Assembly: GCA_023433225.1 (NCBI GenBank)
Contig: JAEZDQ010000096.1
Coordinates: 1-22,278, forward strand
Reading direction: 5' to 3'
From: Bacteroidota bacterium
GTDB lineage: Bacteria > Bacteroidota > Bacteroidia > Flavobacteriales > Weeksellaceae
Length of the DNA stretch: 22,278 bases
The notes beneath the pieces are model-generated. The model had not been told where the DNA came from and ran no database searches. It saw only the letters and a list, made by a program, of their open reading frames with translations. Positions 7,411 through 15,150 of the stretch are shown here, piece by piece. Position 1 is the stretch's first letter, and each line of letters begins with the position of its first letter. Position numbers and translations under genes: made by a program.

Positions 7411-9291
7411 TTAAAACATTCCAAAAAAGAAAATCCCCAGTCCGGTGATGATCCCTATGACCATCAACAATATGTACATTCCGATATTCCCGGTTTGTAT
7501 GGTTTTTATATTCTTCGATAAATAATAGGAAAAACTCCCAACACCGGCGACTGTTTGCACGATACCCGATTTTTCCACATATTGCTTCAATAAATTTCCT
7601 AATCCCATTACCGGGTTAACGATGATTGACTGGTAAATTTCGTCCACATACCATTTGTTTTCCAATACTTTTGCAAATCCAGTCGCTTCTTGATCCACTT
7701 TCCCATTATACATTTTATGTGCGATGAAAATCGCTACCGAAACACAAGCAAGCAATGCGCCAATCAATAACCATTCGGTCAAATGCGACACGGTGTGAGC
7801 GGCTTCATGCGGTGCTACTACGCCCGACAAGAATTGGTTGAGTCTATGTGCATTTTGCATGAACAATTCCGGGATGCCTACAAATCCGCCGATAATGGAT
7901 AAAATTGTCAATATTGTTAAAGGAATGGTCATCGATTTCGGGCTTTCATGCGGATGTGCGTTTTCTTGCCTTAAATTTCCCCCAAAGGTCATGAAATACA
8001 ATCGGAACATATAGAAAGAAGTCAAAACCGAAACAATAAAGCCAATGGCATAAACCGCTTTATTTCCCAGAAACATACTCAAAAGCATTTCATCTTTCGA
8101 GAAAAATCCGCTCAACGGCGGAATTCCCGCAATGGCGATACATCCGATCAACATGGTGGTATGTGTCGTAGGCATGAATTTTTTCAATCCGCCCATTTTG
8201 CTCATATCTTGTTCGTTGTTCATTCCGTGGATTACCGAACCTGCCCCGAGGAACAACAAAGCTTTGAAGAAAGCGTGCGTCATCACATGGAAAACTGCAG
8301 CAACATAAGCACCCATTCCCAGCGAAGCAAACATCAACCCCAATTGGGAAACGGTGGAATAAGCCAAAACCTTCTTAATGTCGTTCTGTCGCATCGCGAT
8401 GGTAGCGGTCACCAAAGAAGTGGTGATTCCAATCCAAGCGATAATTTCTTTGGTAAACGGAGCCAATTCAAATAATTCATTGCAACGCGTAATCAGGAAA
8501 ATACCTGCGGTAACCATCGTGGCGGCATGGATCAATGCCGAAACCGGCGTTGGTCCCGCCATCGCATCAGGTAACCATGTGAATAATGGGATTTGGGCAG
8601 ATTTTCCGGTGGCGGCGAGGAATAACAAAAGGGTAATTCCGCCAATTGCGAAAGCTGAAATCTGTCCTGTCGTTAAGGAGGCAAATACTTCGGTATATTC
8701 AAGGGTTCCGAATTCTTTGTAAATCCAGAACATCGCCAATAAAAAGCCGACGTCACCGATTCGGTTCATGATAAATGCTTTCTTGGCTGCGCCCACGTAA
8801 TCCCGGTTTTTGAACCAAAATCCGATTAGCAGGAACGAACACAATCCCACACCTTCCCATCCGATGAACATCATGAAGAAGTTGCTTCCCATCACGAGAA
8901 TCAACATGAAGAAGATGAATAAATTCAGGTAAGAAAAGAATTTACCAAATCCTTCGTCAAGATGCATATAGCCTGCGCTGTAAACATGAATCAAAAATCC
9001 GATCCCGGTGATAATCAGCAAAAATAAACTTGTGAGAGCATCAATCTGGAATGAAAAGGGAATATGAATGGAATTGAAATTTAAAATATCAAATCCGTGA
9101 ATAATCAAAGGTTCTGCGCCTGCTCCCGAAGGTACATTCATAAAAACCAAAACCGATAATATAAAACTGATGAAAACCACGCCTGAACCGATGAGGGAAA
9201 TGACATTTTTTGAAAGGACATTTCTCCCCAAACCATTGATGAAAAAACCTAAAAGCGGCAACAAAGGGATTAACCAAATATACTTTTCCAT
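7411..9291 (-). CDS. nuoL: NADH-quinone oxidoreductase subunit L
   Basis: 626 residues; the distal proton-pumping subunit of complex I, whose C-terminal lateral helix runs along the membrane arm. Conserved features in order are the glutamate helix FIGWEGVGLCSFLLIGFW, the lysine helix GKSAQIPLFTWLPDAM, AGPTPVSALIHAATMVTAG, and the histidine-bearing helix AVFHVMTHAFFKALLFLGAG. The last 150 residues include the long amphipathic helix and a final membrane segment (MYILLMVIGIITGLGIFFF). Length is typical. It begins 6 bases after nuoK and precedes nuoM by 12, so translation of the three is probably coupled. Confidence 0.97.
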   Translation of the reverse strand: MEKYIWLIPLLPLLGFFINGLGRNVLSKNVISLIGSGVVFISFILSVLVFMNVPSGAGAEPLIIHGFDILNFNSIHIPFSFQIDALTSLFLLIITGIGFLIHVYSAGYMHLDEGFGKFFSYLNLFIFFMLILVMGSNFFMMFIGWEGVGLCSFLLIGFWFKNRDYVGAAKKAFIMNRIGDVGFLLAMFWIYKEFGTLEYTEVFASLTTGQISAFAIGGITLLLFLAATGKSAQIPLFTWLPDAMAGPTPVSALIHAATMVTAGIFLITRCNELFELAPFTKEIIAWIGITTSLVTATIAMRQNDIKKVLAYSTVSQLGLMFASLGMGAYVAAVFHVMTHAFFKALLFLGAGSVIHGMNNEQDMSKMGGLKKFMPTTHTTMLIGCIAIAGIPPLSGFFSKDEMLLSMFLGNKAVYAIGFIVSVLTSFYMFRLYFMTFGGNLRQENAHPHESPKSMTIPLTILTILSIIGGFVGIPELFMQNAHRLNQFLSGVVAPHEAAHTVSHLTEWLLIGALLACVSVAIFIAHKMYNGKVDQEATGFAKVLENKWYVDEIYQSIIVNPVMGLGNLLKQYVEKSGIVQTVAGVGSFSYYLSKNIKTIQTGNIGMYILLMVIGIITGLGIFFFGMF

Positions 9292-9297
9292 AAATTC

Positions 9298-9624
9298 TTA
9301 ATGCTTTAAACGGTTCAGGGATTGCACATCCACATTGTGTACTTTTCGGTAAAACAGAATCATGATCGAAAGCCCGATTGCTACTTCCGCTGCGGCTACC
9401 ACCATGATGAACAAAACGAGCATTTGCCCGTCAATTCCGGCTTCAGTTCCCAGGTTTTTGGCATGGTGCATTTTGGAAAAGGCTACCAACAACAAATTCA
9501 CTGAATTCAGCATCAATTCCACACACATCAGCATGATGATGATGTTTCTGCGCGTCATCACCCCAACCATCCCGATGGTGAAGAGCGCAAGCGACAGGAA
9601 TAAATAGTAACTAATCGGTATCAT
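9298..9624 (-). CDS. nuoK: NADH-quinone oxidoreductase subunit K
   Basis: 108 residues with three membrane helices; a small proton-channel subunit of complex I (ND4L homologue). The two conserved glutamates are present in MCVELMLNSVNLLLVAFSK and AAAEVAIGLSIMILFYRK. The length of about 100-110 residues is normal. It starts at the ATG at 9624, 108 bases after the nuoJ stop; this unusually wide gap holds a palindromic repeat. The nuoL start follows 6 bases after its stop. Confidence 0.96.
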   Translation of the reverse strand: MIPISYYLFLSLALFTIGMVGVMTRRNIIIMLMCVELMLNSVNLLLVAFSKMHHAKNLGTEAGIDGQMLVLFIMVVAAAEVAIGLSIMILFYRKVHNVDVQSLNRLKH

Positions 9625-9640
9625 TATTTTTATTTTTTTT

Positions 9641-9692
9641 CTTCGACAGGCTCAGGATGACATTCGTGCCGTTTCAGTGAGTTTGTCGAATG
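9641..9692. repeat. Palindromic dispersed repeat in the nuoJ-nuoK gap
   Basis: CTTCGACAGGCTCAG... (9641-9661) and CAGTGAGTTTGTCGAATG (9675-9692) are imperfect reverse complements with a short loop. The left arm matches the leuS-internal copy (1181-1201) at 20 of 21 bases. It fills most of a 108-base gap in an otherwise tightly packed operon and would form a hairpin in the nuo mRNA. Confidence 0.85.
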
Positions 9693-9732
9693 TATTTTAT
9701 CTTCTAAATTTTAGTAAACGGACTTCTCAATT

Positions 9733-10257
9733 TTAATCTTTAACATTCAAATCTTCTGTCTTTTTTGACAGTAAAACCGCTCCGATCATCGCGCCCATAA
9801 ACAGAATACTCGCCAGTTCAAAAGGAATGACATAATCGGAATATAGCTTGGAACCCAGTACTTCGGTTAAACCGATATTTCCTTCGGCCAACAGGGTTTG
9901 GTTGTTTTCCGCCACTTCCGACTGAAGAAGAATCCCGACGGTAAGCGCACAAAACAATGCGGAAACAAGGGTTGCCGAAACAAACACAAAAGGCCTGTTG
10001 AAAATTTTTACATCTTTATTTAAATTCATCAGCATCACCACAAACAGGAACAAAACCATAATGGCTCCGGCATAAACGATGATGTTTACCACAGCCAGAA
10101 ACTGCGCGTTCATCAAAATATAATGGCCGCTGATACTGAAAAATGTAATGATCAGATACAAAATGGAATGGACAGGGCTCTTGCTGGTAATAGTCAGAAT
10201 CCCGCTTAAAAGCGTTAATCCGGCTAAAACAAAAAATAAAATTTCCGCTGTTCCCAT
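9733..10257 (-). CDS. nuoJ: NADH-quinone oxidoreductase subunit J
   Basis: 174 residues with five hydrophobic segments; a membrane subunit of complex I (ND6 homologue) whose third helix contributes to proton transfer. The conserved part is FLAVVNIIVYAGAIMVLFLF followed by VVMLMNLNKD. The C-terminal helix FELASILFMGAMIGAVLLSKK is also typical. The length is within the normal 160-185. The start at 10257 is 3 bases from the nuoI stop, suggesting translational coupling; the nuoK start is 108 bases away across a repeat. Confidence 0.96.
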   Translation of the reverse strand: MGTAEILFFVLAGLTLLSGILTITSKSPVHSILYLIITFFSISGHYILMNAQFLAVVNIIVYAGAIMVLFLFVVMLMNLNKDVKIFNRPFVFVSATLVSALFCALTVGILLQSEVAENNQTLLAEGNIGLTEVLGSKLYSDYVIPFELASILFMGAMIGAVLLSKKTEDLNVKD

Positions 10258-10260
10258 ATT

Positions 10261-10764
10261 TTAATTGGATTTTTTCGGATGAGGGATTAATAAATCTTCT
10301 TTGGTGTAAATGAAATCTTTTCTTTTATAGCTCGCGGGCGTAAAAGTTTGAGACAGATAGACCGCATCTTTCGGGCAAGCTTCTTCACAGAATCCGCAAA
10401 ATATACAGCGCAGCATATTGATTTCATATTTTGCCGCATATTTTTCTTCACGGTACAAATGCTCTTCGCCCGGTAACCTTTCTGCTGCTTCCATGGTGAT
10501 GGCTTCGGCCGGGCAAGCGAGGGCGCAAAGGCCGCAAGCCGTGCAGTTTTCACGGCCTTCTTCATCACGGTTCAATACATGTAATCCACGGAAAACCGGA
10601 CTGAAAGGACGCTTTTGTTCGGGAAAGTTGACCGTCGCTTTTTTCATAAAAAAATGCTTGAGCGTAATCCACATTCCCTTGGCAATTGAAATCAAATAAA
10701 GCTTCTCCCAGAAATTCATCGGGCGGCGGTCTACTTGTTTCGCTCTGTTTGTTAATACTTCCAT
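10261..10764 (-). CDS. nuoI: NADH-quinone oxidoreductase subunit I, 2x[4Fe-4S]
   Basis: 167 residues from the ATG at 10764; it holds iron-sulfur clusters N6a and N6b that pass electrons towards NuoB. Two ferredoxin motifs are intact: Cys74, 77, 80 with Cys84 (CTACGLCALACP) and Cys120, 123, 126 with Cys130 (CIFCGFCEEACP). A basic, amphipathic N-terminal part (FWEKLYLISIAKGMWITLKH) sits on the membrane. The frame stays open upstream to a GTG at 10788 and another ATG at 10779, but those would add MGRMKKIK, which runs into a degenerate repeat, so I prefer the ATG opening MEVLTNRAK, which agrees with the usual length. Confidence 0.95.
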   Translation of the reverse strand: MEVLTNRAKQVDRRPMNFWEKLYLISIAKGMWITLKHFFMKKATVNFPEQKRPFSPVFRGLHVLNRDEEGRENCTACGLCALACPAEAITMEAAERLPGEEHLYREEKYAAKYEINMLRCIFCGFCEEACPKDAVYLSQTFTPASYKRKDFIYTKEDLLIPHPKKSN

Positions 10765-10776
10765 TTTTATTTTTTT

Positions 10777-10831
10777 CATTCGACCCACTCGGTATTTAAA
10801 TTAACGTTGTCACCGTTGGCTTTTCGAATCG
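10777..10831. repeat. Possible decayed palindromic repeat in the nuoH-nuoI gap
   Basis: ATTCGAC at 10778-10784 faces GTCACC...TTTTCGAAT at 10809-10829. The right arm, read in reverse complement, agrees with the leuS repeat consensus at about 16 of 21 positions by eye; the left arm agrees less well. It lies in a 160-base gap where packed operon spacing would be expected. It may be an old copy of the element seen at 1181 and 9641, but chance is not excluded. Confidence 0.4.
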
Positions 10832-10924
10832 TTCTTATTTATTCATTGTGAATGTTAAAACTTCTTTTTGTTTAAATTCAAATTCATTTAAATTACCCTT
10901 TTCACCTAATCATCCACCATCAAT

Positions 10925-11974
10925 TCAACTATTCATCCATAAAATCACCAGACCTGTAATCAACATATTTACAAGTGCCAACGGCAATAATTTTTTCCAT
11001 CCCAGGTTCATCAGCTGGTCATAACGGAACCTTGGTATGGTCCATCTCACCCACATGAATACAAAAATAAAGAAACAGGCTTTTAGAAATAAACTCAGGA
11101 AATGAAGAATTGCCATCGTGTTAATCCCAAGTGTTTCAGAAAGTTGAACGTCGTTTGCGAACGGTATGTCGTATCCGCCAAAGTAAAAAGTGGCAATCAA
11201 GACCGAACTGATAAAAATATTGATGTATTCTGCGAAAAGGAAAAACCCCAGTTTCATGGAAGAATATTCCGAATGGTAACCGCCGATCAATTCGTTTTCA
11301 GCTTCAGGTAAGTCAAACGGTGTACGGTTGGTTTCGGCAAAGGCACAAACCAAAAAGATGATAAATCCGATGGGTTGTAAAATGATATTCCAATAACCGT
11401 CCATTTGTTGTTCGACTATCCCACCTAATTTCAGGGTTCCGCTAATCATTAAAATGGTAATCAGCGCGATACCCATCGGTAATTCATAAGAAATAATCTG
11501 GGATGCGGCACGAAGCCCGCCCATCAAAGACCATTTGTTGTTGGATGCCCAGGAACCCAGCATGATTCCATAAACACCCAAACTCAAAACCCCGATGATG
11601 TAAAGGAAACCTACATTGATGTCCGCAATCTGAGGGATGATAATTTTATCGCCCCATTCAAATCCGGTACTCCAGGGAATTACGGCTCCCGTCATACAGG
11701 CCAGAATCATGGCGATGGTGGGGCCTAGAATGAACAGGAATTTTTCTGCATGGCGCGGAATGATTTCTTCTTTGAAGAATAATTTTCCACCGTCAGCCAA
11801 AGGTTGGAGCAAACCGCCCCATCCGGCACGGTTGGGTCCGCGTCTATCTTGAATATAGGCCGCAACTTTACGTTCTGCCCAAGTTGAATACATGGCAACT
11901 ACCAATGCGAAACCAATCATGATTCCCCCTAAGGCCGCTTTTTCACCAATTAAACTCCAAAATTCTGAGTCCAT
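10925..11974 (-). CDS. nuoH: NADH-quinone oxidoreductase subunit H
   Basis: 349 residues with about eight membrane helices; it joins the peripheral and membrane arms of complex I and forms part of the quinone tunnel. Both family signatures are present: ERKVAAYIQDRRGPNRAGWG near the start and FDLPEAENELIGGYHSEYSS in the middle, the latter on the acidic loop facing NuoB and NuoD. The C-terminal WVRWTIPRFRYDQLMNLGWK is also typical. Length matches the family. It lies between two wide gaps: 139 bases to nuoG, with a palindromic repeat, and 160 bases to nuoI. Confidence 0.97.
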   Translation of the reverse strand: MDSEFWSLIGEKAALGGIMIGFALVVAMYSTWAERKVAAYIQDRRGPNRAGWGGLLQPLADGGKLFFKEEIIPRHAEKFLFILGPTIAMILACMTGAVIPWSTGFEWGDKIIIPQIADINVGFLYIIGVLSLGVYGIMLGSWASNNKWSLMGGLRAASQIISYELPMGIALITILMISGTLKLGGIVEQQMDGYWNIILQPIGFIIFLVCAFAETNRTPFDLPEAENELIGGYHSEYSSMKLGFFLFAEYINIFISSVLIATFYFGGYDIPFANDVQLSETLGINTMAILHFLSLFLKACFFIFVFMWVRWTIPRFRYDQLMNLGWKKLLPLALVNMLITGLVILWMNS

Positions 11975-11994
11975 ACTTCTTCTTTATTTTCTTT

Positions 11995-12061
11995 TGTCAT
12001 TCCAACGAAGGAGGAATCTATTTTAGATTCTTCATTTTATTTCACTTCATTCAGAATGACA
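11995..12061. repeat. Second palindromic repeat family, nuoG-nuoH gap
   Basis: TGTCATTC (11995-12002) and GAATGACA (12054-12061) are perfect reverse complements at the ends, and GAATCTA (12014-12020) with TAGATTC (12024-12030) forms a perfect inner 7-bp hairpin. Between them are ACGAAGGAGGAATC and CACTTCATTC, the pattern of a dispersed repeat that I recall from many Bacteroidota genomes. It is a different sequence from the 1181/9641 family. It fills about half of a 139-base gap in the nuo operon. Confidence 0.75.
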
Positions 12062-12072
12062 TGTTCTTTTAA

Positions 12073-12117
12073 TTATTTCAACTGAACTTCCATCTTTCGG
12101 TATTCAGCTTCCGTCAA
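12073..12117 (-). other. Possible frameshifted former C-terminus of NuoG
   Basis: Just where the NuoG frame stops at TGA (12116-12114), the frame shifted by one base stays open for 14 codons from 12117 and reads LTEAEYRKMEVQLK before TAA (12075-12073). Joined after the final YKD of NuoG it would give a plausible charged helical tail, YKDLTEAEYRKMEVQLK. One missing T in GATTGACGG would explain it. It could also be a chance open stretch or a sequencing error. Confidence 0.35.
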
Positions 12118-13232
12118 TCTTTATAATCCAAACTCGTCGGAGGACGATTGATTTTACTCAAATCATTTTCCGGTTCATTGACTTCGCTCACATCGTGGAT
12201 ATTCAGCAATAATTTCGGGTCCCGTCCTTTCATCACATTTTTAAAGGTTTCATTCGGTTTTGTCATTCCCACATTTCCTTCATAATGTCCCTGGCGAATT
12301 ACTGAAATCCTTTCAACATGAGCCGGCTGCTCTATCGTCCAATCTTTTGTTTCTTTTTTATCGTAACGGCAAGTATTGCAAATCCATCCCGGTGTTCCGT
12401 CCGGCAAATCTTCTACTTCGAACCATTCATTTCTTCTTGACGTCACTCTGAACACTTCATCTCCGCGGTACCACAACTGAACTTTCCCCGAACAAGTAGG
12501 GCAATCTCTGTGTGCATCTACAGGTTTCAGGAACCATACACGGTTTTTGAATCGAAAGGTTTTATCGGTCAAAGCACCCACCGGACAAACATCAATGACA
12601 TTACCGATGAATTCATTGTCCAAAGATTTCCCCAGATAGGTGGAAATTTCGGAATGGTCTCCGCGGAACAAAACACCATGTTCCCGCTTGCCGGTAATCT
12701 GATCGGCTAATTTTACACATCTGTAACATAAAATACAACGGTTCATGTGGAGTTGGATTTTATCGCCGATGTCTTCCGGCTCAAATGTCCTCCTCTTGAA
12801 TTCATAACGGGTTCCCTCCGTTCCGTGTTCGTAACTTAAATCCTGTAATTTACATTCGCCCGCCTGATCACAAACGGGACAGTCGAGCGGGTGGTTGATG
12901 AGTAAGAATTCGACAACTCCTTCTCTTGCTGTAAGCGCACGTTCAGAAGTTTTATTTCCTACCACCATTCCGTCCATAACTGTGGTTCGGCAAGAAGCCA
13001 TCAGTTTGGGCATAGGCCTTGGGTCTGCTTCACTTCCTTTGGTTACTTCCACCATACAGGTACGGCAGTTCCCTCCCGTATCGTCCAACTTGCTGTAATA
13101 ACACATGGCAGGAGGCGCTACTTCCTTACCAAGCATTCGTGCAGCTTGGAGAATAGTAGTCCCGGCCGGCACCTGAACGGTGTGCCCGTCAATGGTTACG
13201 GTAAACAAAGGCGTTTCTTTTATTTCTGACAT
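12114..13232 (-). CDS. nuoG: NADH-quinone oxidoreductase subunit G, short form
   Basis: 372 residues from the ATG at 13232 (opening MSEIKETPLF); a longer frame to 13325 overlaps nuoF and is not used. It carries electrons from NuoF to the rest of complex I. Cluster ligands are visible: [2Fe-2S] Cys44, 56, 59, 81; [4Fe-4S] His114, Cys118, 121, 127; [4Fe-4S] Cys166, 169, 172, 216. A further set of cysteines, 244/247 and 285/288 (DCPTC and WICNTC), recalls the N7-like site. The large molybdopterin-oxidoreductase-like half of the E. coli protein is absent, as I recall for Bacteroidota. It starts two bases after the nuoF stop. The end may be clipped by a frameshift (see the 12073-12117 entry). Confidence 0.95.
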   Translation of the reverse strand: MSEIKETPLFTVTIDGHTVQVPAGTTILQAARMLGKEVAPPAMCYYSKLDDTGGNCRTCMVEVTKGSEADPRPMPKLMASCRTTVMDGMVVGNKTSERALTAREGVVEFLLINHPLDCPVCDQAGECKLQDLSYEHGTEGTRYEFKRRTFEPEDIGDKIQLHMNRCILCYRCVKLADQITGKREHGVLFRGDHSEISTYLGKSLDNEFIGNVIDVCPVGALTDKTFRFKNRVWFLKPVDAHRDCPTCSGKVQLWYRGDEVFRVTSRRNEWFEVEDLPDGTPGWICNTCRYDKKETKDWTIEQPAHVERISVIRQGHYEGNVGMTKPNETFKNVMKGRDPKLLLNIHDVSEVNEPENDLSKINRPPTSLDYKD

Positions 13233-13234
13233 AA

Positions 13235-14593
13235 TTAAGCCTGTTCTTTTATTTCCAAGGGATCGGCATAACCGGCCAATCCATAATTTCTCGTTAGGCA
13301 TTCCTCTGGGTTGAGTACATGCCATTCAAACTCATCTCTGAAATGTCTGATGGCTGCTGCAACCGGCCAGGCCGCTGCATCGCCCAACGGACAAATCGTA
13401 TTTCCCTCAATCTTTCTCTGAATATCCCAAAGTAAATCAATGTCAGACATTTTTCCTTGTCCTTCGTCAATTCTCTTCAGGATTTTTTCCATCCAGCCGG
13501 TCCCTTCACGACAGGGCGAACATTGTCCGCAACTTTCGTGACGGTAAAATCTCGCTAATGTATAAGTGTGATAGACAATGTCCTGGTCTTCGTCCAAAAC
13601 GATGAATCCGCCTGAACCCATCATGGTTCCGGATGCAAATCCGCCGTCGGCCAGCGACTCATAGTTCATGTATCTTGGTTTTCCTTCTGCTGTGGTCAAC
13701 AATAAGTTGGCAGGTAGAATCGGAACGGAACTTCCGCCCGGAATACAGGCTTTCAGTCTTTTCCCGTTCGGGATGCCGCCACAGAATTCATCGGAAAAAA
13801 TAAATTCTTCCACGGTTTGGGTCATGTCGATTTCATAAACGCCTGGTTTGTTGATGTTTCCACAGGCGGAAATTAATTTGGTTCCGGTGGAACGACCGAC
13901 TCCGATTTTGGCATATTCGGCTCCGGTCATATCAATAATCGGAACAACCGCTGCAATTGATTCAACATTATTTACAACCGTTGGTCTTCCCCAAACGCCT
14001 TTCACAGCAGGGAATGGTGGTTTGATTCTCGGATTTCCTCTTTTTCCTTCCAAAGATTCGAGCAAAGCGGTTTCTTCGCCACAGATATAAGCTCCGGCAC
14101 CGCGCTGAACATAGATTTCCAGGTCAAACCCGGTTCCTTTGATGTCTTTTCCAAGCCAGCCGTTGGCTTTTGCTTCGGCAATGGCTTCTTCCAGAATTTC
14201 TGTAATCCAGGCAAATTCACCACGGATGTAGATGTAAGAAGTGTTGCTTCCCAGGCAAAAAGAGGAAATAATCATTCCTTCTATTAATAAATGCGGAAGG
14301 AATTCCATTAAATATCGGTCCTTAAATGTTCCCGGTTCTGATTCGTCGGCGTTTACCACCAAATGACGTGGAATACCTTCGGGCTTAGCTAAAAAACTCC
14401 ATTTCATTCCGGTTGGAAAACCTGCACCACCACGACCGCGAAGCCCGGAAGTTTTTACTTCTTCCAGAATTTGTTCCGGTGACATGGCAAATGCTTTTTC
14501 CACCGATTTATATCCGTCATGTGCGCGATAAGCGTCGTAATGACGGATTCCGGGTACATTAGCGTGTTTCAATAATAATCTTGTTTCTCCCAT
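13235..14593 (-). CDS. nuoF: NADH-quinone oxidoreductase subunit F, NADH-binding
   Basis: 452 residues; the site of NADH oxidation in complex I, holding FMN and cluster N3. The glycine-rich GRGGAGFPTG (53-62) is the nucleotide site, followed by VNADESEPGTFKDR and the second glycine-rich segment GAGAYICGEETALLES (166-180). The N3 ligands Cys355, 358, 361 (SCGQCSPCREGTGW) and Cys401 (CPLGDAAAWP) are complete. Length is normal. Its ATG directly abuts the nuoE stop codon, and nuoG begins 2 bases after its own stop, so the three NADH-arm genes form a tightly coupled block. Confidence 0.97.
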   Translation of the reverse strand: MGETRLLLKHANVPGIRHYDAYRAHDGYKSVEKAFAMSPEQILEEVKTSGLRGRGGAGFPTGMKWSFLAKPEGIPRHLVVNADESEPGTFKDRYLMEFLPHLLIEGMIISSFCLGSNTSYIYIRGEFAWITEILEEAIAEAKANGWLGKDIKGTGFDLEIYVQRGAGAYICGEETALLESLEGKRGNPRIKPPFPAVKGVWGRPTVVNNVESIAAVVPIIDMTGAEYAKIGVGRSTGTKLISACGNINKPGVYEIDMTQTVEEFIFSDEFCGGIPNGKRLKACIPGGSSVPILPANLLLTTAEGKPRYMNYESLADGGFASGTMMGSGGFIVLDEDQDIVYHTYTLARFYRHESCGQCSPCREGTGWMEKILKRIDEGQGKMSDIDLLWDIQRKIEGNTICPLGDAAAWPVAAAIRHFRDEFEWHVLNPEECLTRNYGLAGYADPLEIKEQA

Positions 14594-15088
14594 TTAAGCG
14601 AGTTTTTTCAATTCTTCCAACAATTCATCTACCTTTTCAACTGTAAGGTTTTCACGATAAGTTTTTCCTAACTGCATCATAGGTGCATATCCGCAGGCAC
14701 CCAAACATTCAGCCGGTTTTAAGGTGAAAAGCCCGTCGGCTGTTGTTTCGCCTTCTTTGATGTTTAGTTTTTGCTTGATGTGATTAATGATTTTATCGGA
14801 ACCATTTAACATACACGGTCCGGTTTGGCAAACTTCCAAAACATATTTCCCGACCGGATTCAAATTAAACATCGAATAAAATGAAGCTACTTCATACACT
14901 TCCACCGGTAAAATCCCCAGCGTTTCGGCTACGTGATCCATGATAGGCACATCTAACCAACCTTCATGTTCGGCCTGAACGATGTGCAACACAGGAATCA
15001 GCGCACTTTTCTGTTTCCCTTCGGGATAGTGCGTGATAAGTTCTTTTATTTTATTATAAGTTTCTTCCGAAAATTGAACTGTTGTCAT
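14594..15088 (-). CDS. nuoE: NADH-quinone oxidoreductase subunit E, [2Fe-2S]
   Basis: 164 residues, soluble, thioredoxin-like; carries the off-path [2Fe-2S] cluster N1a of complex I. The four ligands Cys87, Cys92 (CQTGPC) and Cys128, Cys132 (CLGAC) have the correct spacing. The N-terminal helical part (IPVLHIVQAEHEGWL, VEVYEVASFYSMFN) is typical. The length fits the family (155-170). It lies 62 bases after nuoD, a gap in which I see nothing but A+T-rich sequence, and its stop abuts the nuoF start. Confidence 0.97.
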   Translation of the reverse strand: MTTVQFSEETYNKIKELITHYPEGKQKSALIPVLHIVQAEHEGWLDVPIMDHVAETLGILPVEVYEVASFYSMFNLNPVGKYVLEVCQTGPCMLNGSDKIINHIKQKLNIKEGETTADGLFTLKPAECLGACGYAPMMQLGKTYRENLTVEKVDELLEELKKLA

Positions 15089-15150
15089 TTTCTTATCTTT
15101 TTAAAGATTCTGATTCACTTTCAAAATCTCATTTAAATTTATAATTCAAT

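Noticed and set aside
12114..13232. NuoG as a truncated pseudogene because it is much shorter than the E. coli protein
   Set aside because: All cluster ligands of the N-terminal half are present and short NuoG is usual in Bacteroidota as I recall; only the last few residues may be affected by a frameshift.
13233..13325. NuoG start at 13325
   Set aside because: It would overlap nuoF by about 90 bases and adds residues unlike any NuoG; the ATG at 13232 gives the normal ferredoxin-like start.
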